The translations under genes and the position numbers were made by a program. A DNA stretch of 64,000 bases from Psychrobacter nivimaris (GTDB lineage Bacteria; Pseudomonadota; Gammaproteobacteria; Pseudomonadales; Moraxellaceae): the NCBI RefSeq assembly GCF_009812035.1, contig NZ_VZIZ01000006.1, forward strand, positions 124,001 to 188,000, read 5' to 3'. This document shows positions 35,108 through 45,022 of this stretch, in pieces. Below the pieces are notes generated by a model, which was not told where the DNA came from, did no database searches, and saw nothing but the letters and a program-made list of their open reading frames with translations. Each line of letters starts with the position of its first letter. Positions within the stretch are counted from its first letter, which is position 1.

Positions 35108-37324
35108 ATGACATTATTGAACAATGAGCGAACGCTTGCCCACGAAGTGGTTGAAGACTCAAATCCTACTAATAATACTGACTTTCAGACGATTATCAAT
35201 CGTCGATTGAACCGCCGTAGTATCCTAAAAGGTGGCACAGGGTTGACGGCTGCCGCGTTTTTTGGCGCATTACCTTTGGTCGGTTGTAGTGAGGACGACG
35301 ATAGCAGTATTGTTGGTAATGACGATAATGCCGCTATCCCTGCACAAGGTGATTTGAAGCGTCCTGATACCCTAAAGTTTGAGGCAGTCGCGCATTCAAC
35401 AGCGGATACGATGACCGTAGCAGCGGGCTACAAGGCAGAGATGATATTACCACTTGGTACACCGCTGAACTCTGGTATCGAGGACTGGAAAGACAATCGC
35501 GAGCAATCAGCAGAGTCGTTTGAATGGCGTATGGGTGACAACCATGATGGGATGTGGTTCTTTGGCAAAAACGGTAACGCTTACGATGCCAAAGCGTCAG
35601 AAAACAGCTTGCTAGTCATGAACCATGAATACGTTAATAGCAGTGAGCTTAGCCCATTTGGCTATTACGTCACTCAAGATAACGATGCTGCGCCTATCTT
35701 TCAAAACCGTCGTCTCGCAAGCGACGTCCGCCGTGAAGTCAATTGTCATGGCGTCTCGGTGGTTGAGTTAACTCGCCGCGCAGATGATATGGGTTATGAG
35801 ATGGTACCTGACTCTAAATACAATCGCCGTATTACCAGTAGTACAACAGCGCAATTGGCTGGCCCTGTGGCAGGCTCTGCTCTGGTCAAGACCAAGTTTG
35901 ACCCGACAGGCTATCAAACTCGCGGTATCAATAACAATTGCGGCGCAGGTCTTTCACCGTGGGGTACTTATTTGACGACCGAAGAGAACTTCTTGGGTGT
36001 GTTTGCCCGTGGACAAGATGCCAGCCAATTGAGCGCTGGTGATAACTATGCACGCGAGCGCTACGGTGCTGTGGAGGACTTCCCAGGTTGGGAGTATCTC
36101 TGGCATACCCCAGAGGCAAAGGATGCCAAAATAGCAGACGAGTTCTCACGCTGGGATATGACAGCTGTCGGTGCGAGTGCTGCTGAAGATTATCGCTACG
36201 GCTTTAACACCTTCGGTTATATTACTGAGATTGACCCATTTGACCAAAACTCTATACCGCAAAAACGTACCGCACTGGGCCGATTCGCTCATGAAAACTG
36301 TGCGTATGCTCCGGTTGAGCAAGGTAAGCCAGTGGTATTCTATATGGGTGATGACGCCCGAGGTGAGTACATTTATAAGTTTGTCTCCAAAGCGATGTGG
36401 TCAAACTCGGATATTGGCGGCGGACTAAAAGCAGGTGACAAATATCTGAATGACGGCACGCTATATGTGGCGGTATTTAACGAAGATGGTAGCGGTGAGT
36501 GGAAAGCTCTCGTCCACGGTCAAAACGGACTGGATGCTTTTAATAGTGTACTGCCATTCAATGGACAAGATGAAGTATTGGTCTTCGCCCGTGCCGCTGC
36601 CGATGCAGCTGGTGCTACTAAGATGGATCGACCTGAATGGGTATCGGTCAGTCCTATGACAGGCGATGTCTATGTGACATTGACCAATAATAAATATCGT
36701 GGCGTACGTGACGACCAGCCTGTCTCAGCTTCCAATCCGCGTAGCTATCAATCAAGCGGAAAAGCACTTGGTAATGATAATGGTCACATTATTCGCTGGG
36801 CAGAAGCGGGCGGTGACCATGCTGCAACGAGCTTTGAGTGGGATATTTATTTGTTTGGTGCGCCAAGTGACTTATCAGCAGAAAACTTATCTCAATTAAA
36901 TGACAATAATGACTTCTCTTCACCTGATGGACTGTATTTTGACCCGCGCGGTGTCTTATGGATTCAGACAGATGACGGCGCTTACACCGATACCAGTAGC
37001 TGTATGTTGCTCGCAGCTCTGCCAGGCAAGGTCAGTGATGGATCGATGACGACCACATCGGCAGGGCAGTCGACCCGTGTTGGCACATCTGCTAGCAATG
37101 ACAATATTAAACGATTCTTTGTTGGTCCTGAAGGATGTGAAGTAACAGGCATCACTATGGCACCAGATTTTAAAACGCTGTTTATCAACATTCAGCATCC
37201 CGGTAATACATGGGGCGCTGTCGCTGGCGGTAGTATTCCTCGCTCAGCGACTGTGATGATTACTCGCGAGGATGGTGATGTCATACTGGCAGAATCATTT
37301 GATACAGCTGATAGCACGACATAG
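35108..37324 (+). CDS. phoX: PhoX-type alkaline phosphatase (DUF839), Tat-exported
   Basis: 738 residues. A twin-arginine signal (NRRSILKGG at about 37-45, then a hydrophobic run and a lipobox-like PLVGC) suggests folded export and perhaps lipid anchoring. The body is the DUF839/PhoX six-bladed propeller: MNHEYVNS, GVSVVELTR, NNCGAGLSPWGTYLTTEEN, FAHENCAYAP, YMGDDARGEYIYKFV and SPDGLYFDPRGVLWIQTD. PhoX uses Ca2+/Fe3+ and releases phosphate from organic esters. The Pho-box array upstream supports the call. Confidence 0.9.
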   Translation: MTLLNNERTLAHEVVEDSNPTNNTDFQTIINRRLNRRSILKGGTGLTAAAFFGALPLVGCSEDDDSSIVGNDDNAAIPAQGDLKRPDTLKFEAVAHSTADTMTVAAGYKAEMILPLGTPLNSGIEDWKDNREQSAESFEWRMGDNHDGMWFFGKNGNAYDAKASENSLLVMNHEYVNSSELSPFGYYVTQDNDAAPIFQNRRLASDVRREVNCHGVSVVELTRRADDMGYEMVPDSKYNRRITSSTTAQLAGPVAGSALVKTKFDPTGYQTRGINNNCGAGLSPWGTYLTTEENFLGVFARGQDASQLSAGDNYARERYGAVEDFPGWEYLWHTPEAKDAKIADEFSRWDMTAVGASAAEDYRYGFNTFGYITEIDPFDQNSIPQKRTALGRFAHENCAYAPVEQGKPVVFYMGDDARGEYIYKFVSKAMWSNSDIGGGLKAGDKYLNDGTLYVAVFNEDGSGEWKALVHGQNGLDAFNSVLPFNGQDEVLVFARAAADAAGATKMDRPEWVSVSPMTGDVYVTLTNNKYRGVRDDQPVSASNPRSYQSSGKALGNDNGHIIRWAEAGGDHAATSFEWDIYLFGAPSDLSAENLSQLNDNNDFSSPDGLYFDPRGVLWIQTDDGAYTDTSSCMLLAALPGKVSDGSMTTTSAGQSTRVGTSASNDNIKRFFVGPEGCEVTGITMAPDFKTLFINIQHPGNTWGAVAGGSIPRSATVMITREDGDVILAESFDTADSTT

Positions 37325-37375
37325 ATAGATAAGCTATAGGCGGATAATAGAAACAAATAAAATGCTCACAACCAT

Positions 37376-37406
37376 AAAAATCCCAAGTTAAGGCTTGGGA
37401 TTTTTT
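37376..37406 (+). terminator. Terminator of phoX
   Basis: Perfect 12-bp stem AAAAATCCCAAG / CTTGGGATTTTT with T-run. Confidence 0.88.
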
Positions 37407-37560
37407 ATTATCATATTGATCTGATGGTTAAAGAGACCGTCTATCACTCATTTGGCTCTGCTAGTCGTCATCCCGCTCTAAAGTCAAACCATTTACTTCT
37501 CTTTGCTGCAGTTACAGGATAATATAGACCATTACTTTTTTCGCTGAATGTGCAAATATT

Positions 37561-39054
37561 ATGAGCAGTCCAAAGGTGTTTTATAACGACGGTGTTAGTG
37601 ACAGCGACGCTCAAAATGATAGCAGCTATACTCGTACTCATCATGAGCTCGACGCGCATTTTGTCCCAGATGCGAGTGTGCCGCTACATAGTCATCTATA
37701 TGAGCAAATCGACCAACTCGAAGCCATCGATATGGATGAGCTGGTCAAGCTACTAGCAGATGCGGATGACAGTGATGAAATCAACAAAACACCTGTATCT
37801 TTGGCTGATTTTTTTGAAGGATTGGCGCAGCTTGCTACCGTGGGTGTGGTTGAGATTACAGAAATCGTAGAAGCCATCCACCGTGAAGTTATCTTGCGTC
37901 CGCTAGGCCGCTTCAATGACAAACATTTAAATAAATGGTCGCGCGGATTTACTGGACGTATCTATGGCACGATACGTCATGTCATGCAGATGGTCGGTGA
38001 TAATCTGGCGTCTGTACTACGCATATACAAAAACCTGATTCTCCAAAAGTCAGTGCAGCCACTACCAGACTCACTAAAAAAACTGGTGAATGTACTCAAT
38101 GGTGTCATGGGTGACCATCTTGTCAACAATCAAAATGCGCTCGCCATTCCGATGATGCTATACACTCAAGACGGCAAGCCGCAAAGTGAAGTGCTATCAG
38201 GCCGTATCGTTATTTTGTGCCATGGTCTATGTATGAGTCATTTGAGCTGGCAAGCCCAAGCAGATAATGATTTGGGCGAGGCCATTCATATCAGCCAACC
38301 TGATACCACGGTGCTGTATTTGGATTACAACACAGGTCGCCGTATCTCTCGTAGCGGCCGTAAGTTCTCTCAATTGCTACAAGCGCTGGTCGATGACAAC
38401 CCAAATATCAGTCAGATAGATCTGGTTGGACATAGTATGGGCGGTTTGGTCTCTCGCAGTGCACTGTTTTATGGTGAGCAAGATCGTCTAGACTGGATCA
38501 AGCGCGTTGGCAATCTCATCACGCTAGGTTCGCCGCATCATGGGGCAGTGCTTGAGCGTATCGGTAATTATGTGCAAGACATCATCGCCAAGCTGCCGTT
38601 TGCAGGCTCACTGGCCAAGCTCGGTGATATGCGCAGTGCCGGTATTATCGATCTACGTCATGGCAGTATTCGGGATGCAGATTGGAAAGCATTAGAAGGA
38701 CGTAGCGTACTACCACAAGATTTCCGTCATCCTGCACGCTTGCCAAGTGGTATTAAAACTTACTTTGTCGCCAGCGCTTTGCTTGAAACGCATTATGATT
38801 CTAAGGTGACGGATCTGCTAGGAGATAGCTTGGTATCGGTGGCTTCAGCGTTAGGTGAAGATGACGCCGAGCATGCTTTGTTTGTGCCAGATGGTCATAA
38901 AGCAGTGTTTTATGGCATCAATCATATGAACTTAATCCATAGTAGACGAGTGCGCGAACAAGTGGTTGAATGGCTACTTGATAATGGTCGCAGTGACTAT
39001 GCTGGACGTCCGCGCATACATTCTTATCCTAGAAGTTTAGATGTAGCGGTGTAG
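37561..39054 (+). CDS. Alpha/beta-hydrolase, lipase/PGAP1-like
   Basis: 497 residues without a signal peptide. The nucleophile elbow GHSMGG puts the Ser at 292, and VILCHGLCMSHLSWQ carries the oxyanion segment. A candidate catalytic His lies near the end (YGINHMNLIHSRRV). The N-terminal 200 residues are helical and have no family I recognise. Esterase or lipase activity is likely; substrate unknown. No strong SD precedes the ATG at 37561. Confidence 0.82.
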   Translation: MSSPKVFYNDGVSDSDAQNDSSYTRTHHELDAHFVPDASVPLHSHLYEQIDQLEAIDMDELVKLLADADDSDEINKTPVSLADFFEGLAQLATVGVVEITEIVEAIHREVILRPLGRFNDKHLNKWSRGFTGRIYGTIRHVMQMVGDNLASVLRIYKNLILQKSVQPLPDSLKKLVNVLNGVMGDHLVNNQNALAIPMMLYTQDGKPQSEVLSGRIVILCHGLCMSHLSWQAQADNDLGEAIHISQPDTTVLYLDYNTGRRISRSGRKFSQLLQALVDDNPNISQIDLVGHSMGGLVSRSALFYGEQDRLDWIKRVGNLITLGSPHHGAVLERIGNYVQDIIAKLPFAGSLAKLGDMRSAGIIDLRHGSIRDADWKALEGRSVLPQDFRHPARLPSGIKTYFVASALLETHYDSKVTDLLGDSLVSVASALGEDDAEHALFVPDGHKAVFYGINHMNLIHSRRVREQVVEWLLDNGRSDYAGRPRIHSYPRSLDVAV

Positions 39055-39060
39055 TGATTT

Positions 39061-39117
39061 AATGTTTATAAAAAAAACCCTCAAGCATGACGCTTGAGGG
39101 TTTTTTTTATAAACATT
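39061..39117. terminator. 26-bp perfect inverted repeat, bidirectional terminator
   Basis: Arms 39061-39086 and 39092-39117 are exact reverse complements around a 5-base loop. The core is CCCTCAAGC/GCTTGAGGG with A- and T-runs on both sides. It separates the convergent hydrolase and hslO genes. Confidence 0.93.
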
Positions 39118-39140
39118 GACTTACTAGTAAGTAAGAAAAC

Positions 39141-40121
39141 TTACTCAGAAAATACTGCTGCGACATCGTCTTTATTAAATTTATAAACTTCACCGCAAAA
39201 GCCGCAATCCATCTCAAACGTACCGCCTTGCTCTTCGACGATCTCTAAGGCTTCTGCTTCACCGATTTGCTCGATTGCCATTTCACACTTCTCGCGTGAG
39301 CAAGTGCAGCCAAATGATAGAGGCGCAGGCTCAGGTGCCACGATGTTTTCTTCGTGATACAAGCGATAAAGTATTTCGTTAGCATCCAGTGTCGTTAGTT
39401 CTTCTGCTTTTACCGTGCGCGTCAATACAGACAAGCGCGTCCATAAATCATCGTCGATACCTGCATCTTGGTTTTGCTCAACTTCAGACGTTTCTTCAGC
39501 AGTACGCGGTAGCATTTGTACCAAGATACCACCGGCTTGCAGGCCATCAGATGCCAAGTTAATTAACGTTGGAATCTGTGCTGATTGCTTTTGATAATGT
39601 GCTAAGCAGTCCGCTAGATTGTCGTGGCTACGCTCAACGATACCTTGATATGGCTCACCGCCATCAGGCTGAATATTGATAAACAATACGCCTTGTCCCA
39701 TCGCACCAAGTTCAGCAAACGCTTCTTTGGCATGGGTCATTTTGTCCCACGCTTGTACTTGCTCAACCGTCTCGCCTTTCCAGCTAGCAAGCGCACGAAT
39801 GATACCGTCTTGATCGCATTCCGCCATCGCCCAGTTTAGTAAGCTGTCACTGTCTGACGACTGCAACTGAATAGATAGGCGACCATTAATTTTGACCGTA
39901 CTGATTAGCAAACTCGCTGCGGTCAGCATCTCACCCAATAAGCGTTTGATGGCTTCAGGGTAGGGCTTTTGTGCAATTGTGCTCGCATAGCTGCGTGATA
40001 GGCGTACCACATCACCGCGCACGGGTGAGTCTTCAACAAAGAAACGTTGGCGAATGTCGTTGCTGCCATGGTTGCCAGTAGTTTGGCTGTCCGTATTTGG
40101 GACTTGGATATCTTGAGTCAT
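39141..40121 (-). CDS. hslO: Redox-regulated chaperone Hsp33
   Basis: 326-residue cytoplasmic holdase activated by oxidation. The C-terminal zinc site is present as FGCTCSREKC and MDCGFCGEVY, the CxC...CxxC pattern. The N-terminal core has RGDVVRLSRSY and ASLLISTVKINGRLSIQ. Slightly longer than E. coli Hsp33 because of a Glu/Asp-rich insert near 210-225. Converges with the hydrolase gene. Confidence 0.94.
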   Translation of the reverse strand: MTQDIQVPNTDSQTTGNHGSNDIRQRFFVEDSPVRGDVVRLSRSYASTIAQKPYPEAIKRLLGEMLTAASLLISTVKINGRLSIQLQSSDSDSLLNWAMAECDQDGIIRALASWKGETVEQVQAWDKMTHAKEAFAELGAMGQGVLFINIQPDGGEPYQGIVERSHDNLADCLAHYQKQSAQIPTLINLASDGLQAGGILVQMLPRTAEETSEVEQNQDAGIDDDLWTRLSVLTRTVKAEELTTLDANEILYRLYHEENIVAPEPAPLSFGCTCSREKCEMAIEQIGEAEALEIVEEQGGTFEMDCGFCGEVYKFNKDDVAAVFSE

Positions 40122-40497
40122 AAGTCATTTGTAGTATAGAGAAGTTGTTTGCTTTATGGGGATTACTGCCGATTTATCAATCTCACTTAGCAGACTGTTT
40201 TGATGATTATGAGTAGTAATTGTCAATAATTAGCTTAAACAACCAAGCAGCTGTTTGTACAAAGTTCTGAGTAGATAGCCGCTATAAGCCGACATTTTAT
40301 AGTTAGGATATAAATATATTCATAAATATGTACTCTCTCAAAAAAAAATCACCCTCTACTGCAAATTTGTTGTACAGTAACATTAAGTTGCATTGTGATA
40401 AACAACAGCAACAACCGTACGGATGCGGGGCAGTCGGGTCAATCAGACCTATGTCGTCCAAGCACTCACTCAATCTTGCGATAAAAGGATGTATTTC
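40122..40497. other. Divergent intergenic region hslO/gltI
   Basis: 376 bases, AT-rich, including a run of nine A near 40341-40349. It holds the promoters of hslO and the glutamate transporter; no repeat or confident box was found. Confidence 0.4.
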
Positions 40498-41484
40498 ATG
40501 ACATACTCATTTTCCAAACCGTTGACTTTAGCTGCTGTTATGGCATTAGGCTTAGCGGGATGTAATAACAGCAGTCAGACCAGCACTGATGCGCCAGCAG
40601 ATGATGCAACGACGACAGAAACCACGACAGAAACCACGACCAACGGTACGCTACAGAAAATCAAAGACTCTGGCACTATTGTCGTCGGTCACCGTGATTC
40701 CTCTATTCCTTTTTCTTATATCGCTGATGATCCTAACCAACCGATTGGCTATGCACACGACTTGGAAATGAAAGTGGTTGAAGCAGTTAAGCAAAAGCTA
40801 AACATGCCAGACCTTAACGTTCGCTATAACCTAATCACTTCGCAAACTCGTATCCCATTGGTACAAAACGGCACGGTAGATTTTGAGTGTGGCTCAACCA
40901 CCAATAACGAAGAACGTCAAAAGCAAGTCGCATTCTCTAATGGCTTCTTTGAAATTGGTACGCGTCTGTTGACCAAAAAAGACTCTGGTATTCAAGATTT
41001 TGAAGACCTAAAAGGCAAAACTCTGGTAACGACAGCAGGCACGACTTCGGAGCGTTATATCCGTCAGTACAATGATGATAATAAAATGGATACCAATATC
41101 ATCTCAGCAAAAGATCATGGCGAAGGCTTCCTAATGCTAGAAAATGGTCGCGCTGATGCCTTTATGATGGATGATGTATTGCTCGCAGGCGAAAAAGCCA
41201 AAGCAAAAAATCCTGATGAGTGGGTCATCGTCGGTACGCCGCAATCGTTTGAAATCTATGGTTGTATGATGCGTAAAGATGATCCTGAATTCAAAGCTGT
41301 GGTCGATGAAGCACTTGCTAATGTCTTTAGTTCAGGCGAAATCAATAGCATTTATGACAAGTGGTTCTTGAACCCAATCCCGCCAAAGAACGTCAATCTA
41401 AACTTTGAGATGTCAGACAACTTAAAGGCCTTGATTGCCAATCCGCATGACAGCGCTCAGCCTAAAGAAGCAGCAGCGCAGTAA
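40498..41484 (+). CDS. gltI: Glutamate/aspartate ABC transporter binding lipoprotein
   Basis: 328 residues from the ATG at 40498 (SD AAGGA); the longer frame lacks an SD. Lipobox LAGC, then a Thr/Glu repeat linker (TTTETTTETTTNG). The SBP family 3 domain resembles GltI: DSGTIVVGHRDSSIPFSY, VQNGTVDFECGSTTNNEERQ and AFSNGFFEIGTRLLTK. First gene of a gltIJKL-type operon. Confidence 0.92.
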   Translation: MTYSFSKPLTLAAVMALGLAGCNNSSQTSTDAPADDATTTETTTETTTNGTLQKIKDSGTIVVGHRDSSIPFSYIADDPNQPIGYAHDLEMKVVEAVKQKLNMPDLNVRYNLITSQTRIPLVQNGTVDFECGSTTNNEERQKQVAFSNGFFEIGTRLLTKKDSGIQDFEDLKGKTLVTTAGTTSERYIRQYNDDNKMDTNIISAKDHGEGFLMLENGRADAFMMDDVLLAGEKAKAKNPDEWVIVGTPQSFEIYGCMMRKDDPEFKAVVDEALANVFSSGEINSIYDKWFLNPIPPKNVNLNFEMSDNLKALIANPHDSAQPKEAAAQ

Positions 41485-41581
41485 CGCTCATTGTCCCTCA
41501 ACATAGCTTGCCTATACGTTCAGATAACCAGTAATTTTATTTGACGTATAGGCTTATCAATCGTTGCTCGGAGAGACAACC

Positions 41582-42328
41582 ATGAATTATAGCTGGAACT
41601 GGGGTGTGCTCTTTGAGCAGACTGGTATTGGCAACGAGCTCTACATCCATTGGATGATCACTGGTCTTGGCTGGCTGCTATTGATTGGCAGTATCGCATG
41701 GGCCATTGCGATGGTCGTCGGTACTATCTTCGGTATCATGCGTACTTTGCCCAACAAGACCGCTCGTGCAATCGGTACGGCTTATGTAACATTTTTTCGC
41801 AATATTCCACTGCTTGTGCAACTGTTCTTTTGGTTTTATATCGCCCCTGGCTGGCTCACGCCGACGATACAAGAATGGTGGTATAAGGATTTATCTCCGA
41901 ATACTTCAGCCATGCTATCAGCCAGTATCGGTCTTGGCTTATTTACCGCTGCTCGTATTGTTGAACAGGTACGAACGGGTATTGAGTCATTACCAGATGG
42001 ACAGATTAATGCGGCCTATGCATTAGGGTTTAGCATTCCACAAGTCTATAAAGAAGTGCTGCTACCGCAAGCATTCCGTATTATCTTGCCGCCGCTCAGC
42101 TCTGAGCTGACTAACTGCTTCAAAAACGCCTCTGTGGCCTCGCTTGTGGGGGTAATGGAGCTGATTAGCCAAACCAAAACCATCAGCGAATACACTCAAA
42201 ATAGTATCGAGATATATACTTACGCGACGATTATTTATTTGGTTTTCAATTTATCCTTGATCGCTATTATGGGATTGATTGAACGTAAATTGCGTGTGCC
42301 TGGGCTTATTGCGGGAGGTCAGAAATGA
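41582..42328 (+). CDS. gltJ: Glutamate/aspartate ABC transporter permease GltJ
   Basis: 248 residues from ATG 41582 (MNYSWNWGVLF, SD GGAGAG). Multi-pass membrane protein with the EAA loop INAAYALGFSIPQVYKEVLLPQA. FFRNIPLLVQLFFWFYI is typical of GltJ. Overlaps gltK by four bases (ATGA), so translation is coupled. Confidence 0.93.
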   Translation: MNYSWNWGVLFEQTGIGNELYIHWMITGLGWLLLIGSIAWAIAMVVGTIFGIMRTLPNKTARAIGTAYVTFFRNIPLLVQLFFWFYIAPGWLTPTIQEWWYKDLSPNTSAMLSASIGLGLFTAARIVEQVRTGIESLPDGQINAAYALGFSIPQVYKEVLLPQAFRIILPPLSSELTNCFKNASVASLVGVMELISQTKTISEYTQNSIEIYTYATIIYLVFNLSLIAIMGLIERKLRVPGLIAGGQK

Positions 42329-42993
42329 ATATGACCGAATTGGCAACAGCCTATCCTGGTTTGATGGGTGGCATGCTTACCACCTTAAAAGTGCTGTTTT
42401 TGGCTATTTTAGGCGGTATCAGCTTAGGAACTGTACTGGCATTGATGCGCTTGTCAGGTATCAAAGCGCTTGAAATTCCAGCCAAACTATACGTTAATTA
42501 CTTTCGCTCCGTGCCGCTGTTATTGGTACTACTATGGTTTTATTTTGCCGTACCGATGATTTATCTTTGGGTAGCGGGCAAGTACCTGCAACTCGATGCT
42601 GCATTTGCCTCTTGTGTAGTCGCATTTATGATGTTTGAGGCCGCTTATTTCTCAGAAGTGGTACGTGCTGGTATTCAATCGATTGGTAGCGGGCAGGTCA
42701 ATGCAGCCAAAGCGCTCGGTATGACTTATGGGCAGACCATGCGTCTGGTCATTTTGCCACAAGCCTTTCGTAAGATGCTGCCATTGATTTTGCAGCAATG
42801 TATTATCTTATTCCAAGATACGACATTGGTATTTGCGATTGGTTTGACAGACTTTTTCCGCGCAGCCTACGTTCGAGGTGAGCTAATGGGTTTACTCACG
42901 CCGTATATCCTAGGTGCTGGTGCTGTCTATTTTGTGATTAGCTTAAGTGCTTCTATCGGCGTGCAACAATTACAAAAGCGTTTGCGGTTTTAA
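42325..42993 (+). CDS. gltK: Glutamate/aspartate ABC transporter permease GltK
   Basis: 222-residue membrane protein with the EAA loop VNAAKALGMTYGQTMRLVILPQA and YFRSVPLLLVLLWFYFAVP. It pairs with GltJ. The ATGA overlap with gltJ and the SD GGAGG inside gltJ support this start. Confidence 0.93.
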   Translation: MNMTELATAYPGLMGGMLTTLKVLFLAILGGISLGTVLALMRLSGIKALEIPAKLYVNYFRSVPLLLVLLWFYFAVPMIYLWVAGKYLQLDAAFASCVVAFMMFEAAYFSEVVRAGIQSIGSGQVNAAKALGMTYGQTMRLVILPQAFRKMLPLILQQCIILFQDTTLVFAIGLTDFFRAAYVRGELMGLLTPYILGAGAVYFVISLSASIGVQQLQKRLRF

Positions 42994-43107
42994 TATAGCG
43001 TATTTTAATAGACCTATCGCTTGCTCTTTTGAGTGTTGAGAGCTTGAGTATTTGATTTACCTTTTTTAAATAATGATTATCGAAAATAATGTGGTTAGGA
43101 GCCAGTG

Positions 43108-43911
43108 ATGAGCAATGCTGATACGTACTTAAATGCCTTTGGCGGGCTGGTTACCAATAGTGGTCATGCTAGTGATGAGATGGTCATTGAGATATCTAAT
43201 GTCAGTAAATGGTATGGAGACTTTCAAGTACTGACTGACTGTACGGCGCATGTACATAAAGGTGATGTCGTTGTTGTTTGTGGTCCATCGGGTAGTGGTA
43301 AGTCGACATTGATTAAGACAGTGAATGGACTTGAGCCTTTTCAAAAAGGTGACATCATGGTCAATGGTATCTCTGTCGGTGATCCAAAGACCAACTTGCC
43401 CAAGTTACGTAGCCGTGTTGGCATGGTGTTTCAGCATTTTGAGTTGTTTCCACATTTGACTATTATTGATAATTTGACCGTGGCACAAATCAAAGTGTTG
43501 GGTCGTAAAGAGTCTGAGGCCAAACAAAAAGCGATGGCCTATCTAGATCGTGTTGGTCTGACGTTACAAGCGGCGAAATACCCAGCCGAACTCTCTGGTG
43601 GTCAGCAGCAGCGTGTTGCGATTGCACGAGCGTTGGCCATGGATCCAGTCGCAATGCTATTTGATGAACCCACCTCTGCGCTTGATCCTGAGATGATTCA
43701 AGAAGTGCTAGATGTAATGGTCGAGCTGACTCGCGATGGTATGACCATGATGTGTGTGACGCATGAAATGGGCTTTGCCAGTCAGGTGGCCAATCGTATT
43801 ATCTTTATGGATGAAGGGCATATCGTAGAAAACTGTAGTAAGGATGAGTTTTTTGAAGGCGCGAAAAGTGACCGTGCGCAGATGTTCTTGTCGAAGATTT
43901 TAAACCATTAA
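43108..43911 (+). CDS. gltL: Glutamate/aspartate ABC transporter ATPase GltL
   Basis: 267 residues from ATG 43108 (SD TTAGGAG); a GTG one codon upstream is less likely. Walker A GPSGSGKST, Q-loop VFQHFELFPH, signature LSGGQQQRV, Walker [13 protein letters not shown]. The 24-residue N-terminal extension before the ATPase fold is unusual for GltL. A terminator ends the operon. Confidence 0.93.
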   Translation: MSNADTYLNAFGGLVTNSGHASDEMVIEISNVSKWYGDFQVLTDCTAHVHKGDVVVVCGPSGSGKSTLIKTVNGLEPFQKGDIMVNGISVGDPKTNLPKLRSRVGMVFQHFELFPHLTIIDNLTVAQIKVLGRKESEAKQKAMAYLDRVGLTLQAAKYPAELSGGQQQRVAIARALAMDPVAMLFDEPTSALDPEMIQEVLDVMVELTRDGMTMMCVTHEMGFASQVANRIIFMDEGHIVENCSKDEFFEGAKSDRAQMFLSKILNH

Positions 43912-44002
43912 ATACATTTTGATTTACGATTGTTTATAGCAGTATTTCTAAAATAAAGACATGTTCTAAAGCTTACTTTTCTTTCCACTGCTAATAATCA
44001 TA

Positions 44003-44069
44003 CAAAGCGCCTTATTAAAGACAGTTAAACGCTATCTTTAATAGGGCGCTTTGTATTGAGCTTTTTTTG
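44003..44069 (+). terminator. Terminator of the glt operon
   Basis: 19-bp stem (44003-44021 with 44035-44053, one wobble; core CAAAGCGCC/GGGCGCTTTG). A run of seven T follows at about 44062-44068. Confidence 0.85.
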
Positions 44070-44099
44070 TATAGCTATTTGAAAAACGACTTGGAGCCT

Positions 44100-44254
44100 A
44101 TGATGTTTACACATAAGGAATTTAAAGAAGAGATCTTTGAGACTATAAAGCCGCTGAAAATAAAGCGGGAATAGTCGCAGGATTAGAGAGGTTGCAAACG
44201 GCAAAGGCAGACGAAATGGCTCATCTTATTAATCAAGCAAGTTTGAAAAGATAG
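44100..44254 (+). pseudogene. Frameshifted small gene
   Basis: ATG 44100, preceded by SD GGAG, opens a frame (MMFTHKEFKEEIFETIKP...) that ends at TAG 44172. A one-base shift near 44150-44160 gives ENKAGIVAGLERLQTAKADE and so on to a TAG at 44254. Both halves are charged, helical and similar in style, so they look like one roughly 50-residue protein broken by an indel. No family recognised. Confidence 0.5.
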
Positions 44255-44314
44255 TAGTCATAATATAGATGAGTTTAATTTAATTTAACGTTATTAACTT
44301 AATTAGGATTGAAT

Positions 44315-44923
44315 ATGACGCTAAAACGAACCGTCGGCATACTACTATTCAATGAAGTAGAAGTATTGGATTTTGCAGGACCTTTTGAGGTGTTTTTGTT
44401 GGCTGAAAATGCTACCTCTGCTAGTGATGATAAGCACTTCAAGGTTATCACTATTGCTGAGAACCAAGCAACGATATCCGCTAGGAATGGTCTGCAAGTC
44501 ATTCCTGACTATAGTTTTGCCAATCACCCAGACATTGATGTCTTAATCGTCCCTGGTGGTTACGGTGCCGAAAAAACAGAAATATATAATAAGGTAGTAA
44601 TTGATTGGATTATCACTCAAGCAAGTTTGGCAGAGCTGACGCTTTCAGTGTGTACAGGAGCGTTGCTGTTGGCTAAGGCAGGTTTGCTAGCTGGTAAGTC
44701 AGCAACCACGCACTGGATGGATTTGGATAATTTAGCATCTTATCCTGATATCGATGTGATCTCGCATACTCGTTTTGTAGATGCTAGTGATGATACTGGT
44801 AATATTGTCACATCAGCGGGGATAAGTGCAGGCATCCATGCAAGTCTATACTGTATAGAAAAATTAATAGATAGTGAAACCATGCGTGCAACAGCACATC
44901 GCATGGAGTTCGATATTGACTAA
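44315..44923 (+). CDS. DJ-1/PfpI family protein
   Basis: 202 residues. Class I glutamine-amidotransferase-like fold: VGILLFNEVEVLDFAGPFEVF, VLIVPGGYGAE and the nucleophile Cys in LSVCTGALLLAKAG, followed by ATTHW. The branch resembles isonitrile hydratase/transcription-regulator-type DJ-1 proteins without the AraC domain. SD TTAGGA precedes ATG 44315. The substrate is unknown. Confidence 0.87.
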   Translation: MTLKRTVGILLFNEVEVLDFAGPFEVFLLAENATSASDDKHFKVITIAENQATISARNGLQVIPDYSFANHPDIDVLIVPGGYGAEKTEIYNKVVIDWIITQASLAELTLSVCTGALLLAKAGLLAGKSATTHWMDLDNLASYPDIDVISHTRFVDASDDTGNIVTSAGISAGIHASLYCIEKLIDSETMRATAHRMEFDID

Positions 44924-45022
44924 GTGAATTGCTAGATAGGTGAGTGAATGGCTGTTTACTGATACAATAGCGGTCAATATTTTTGATAATTAAAATAATT
45001 CATAAACCATCTTGGAGTTTAT

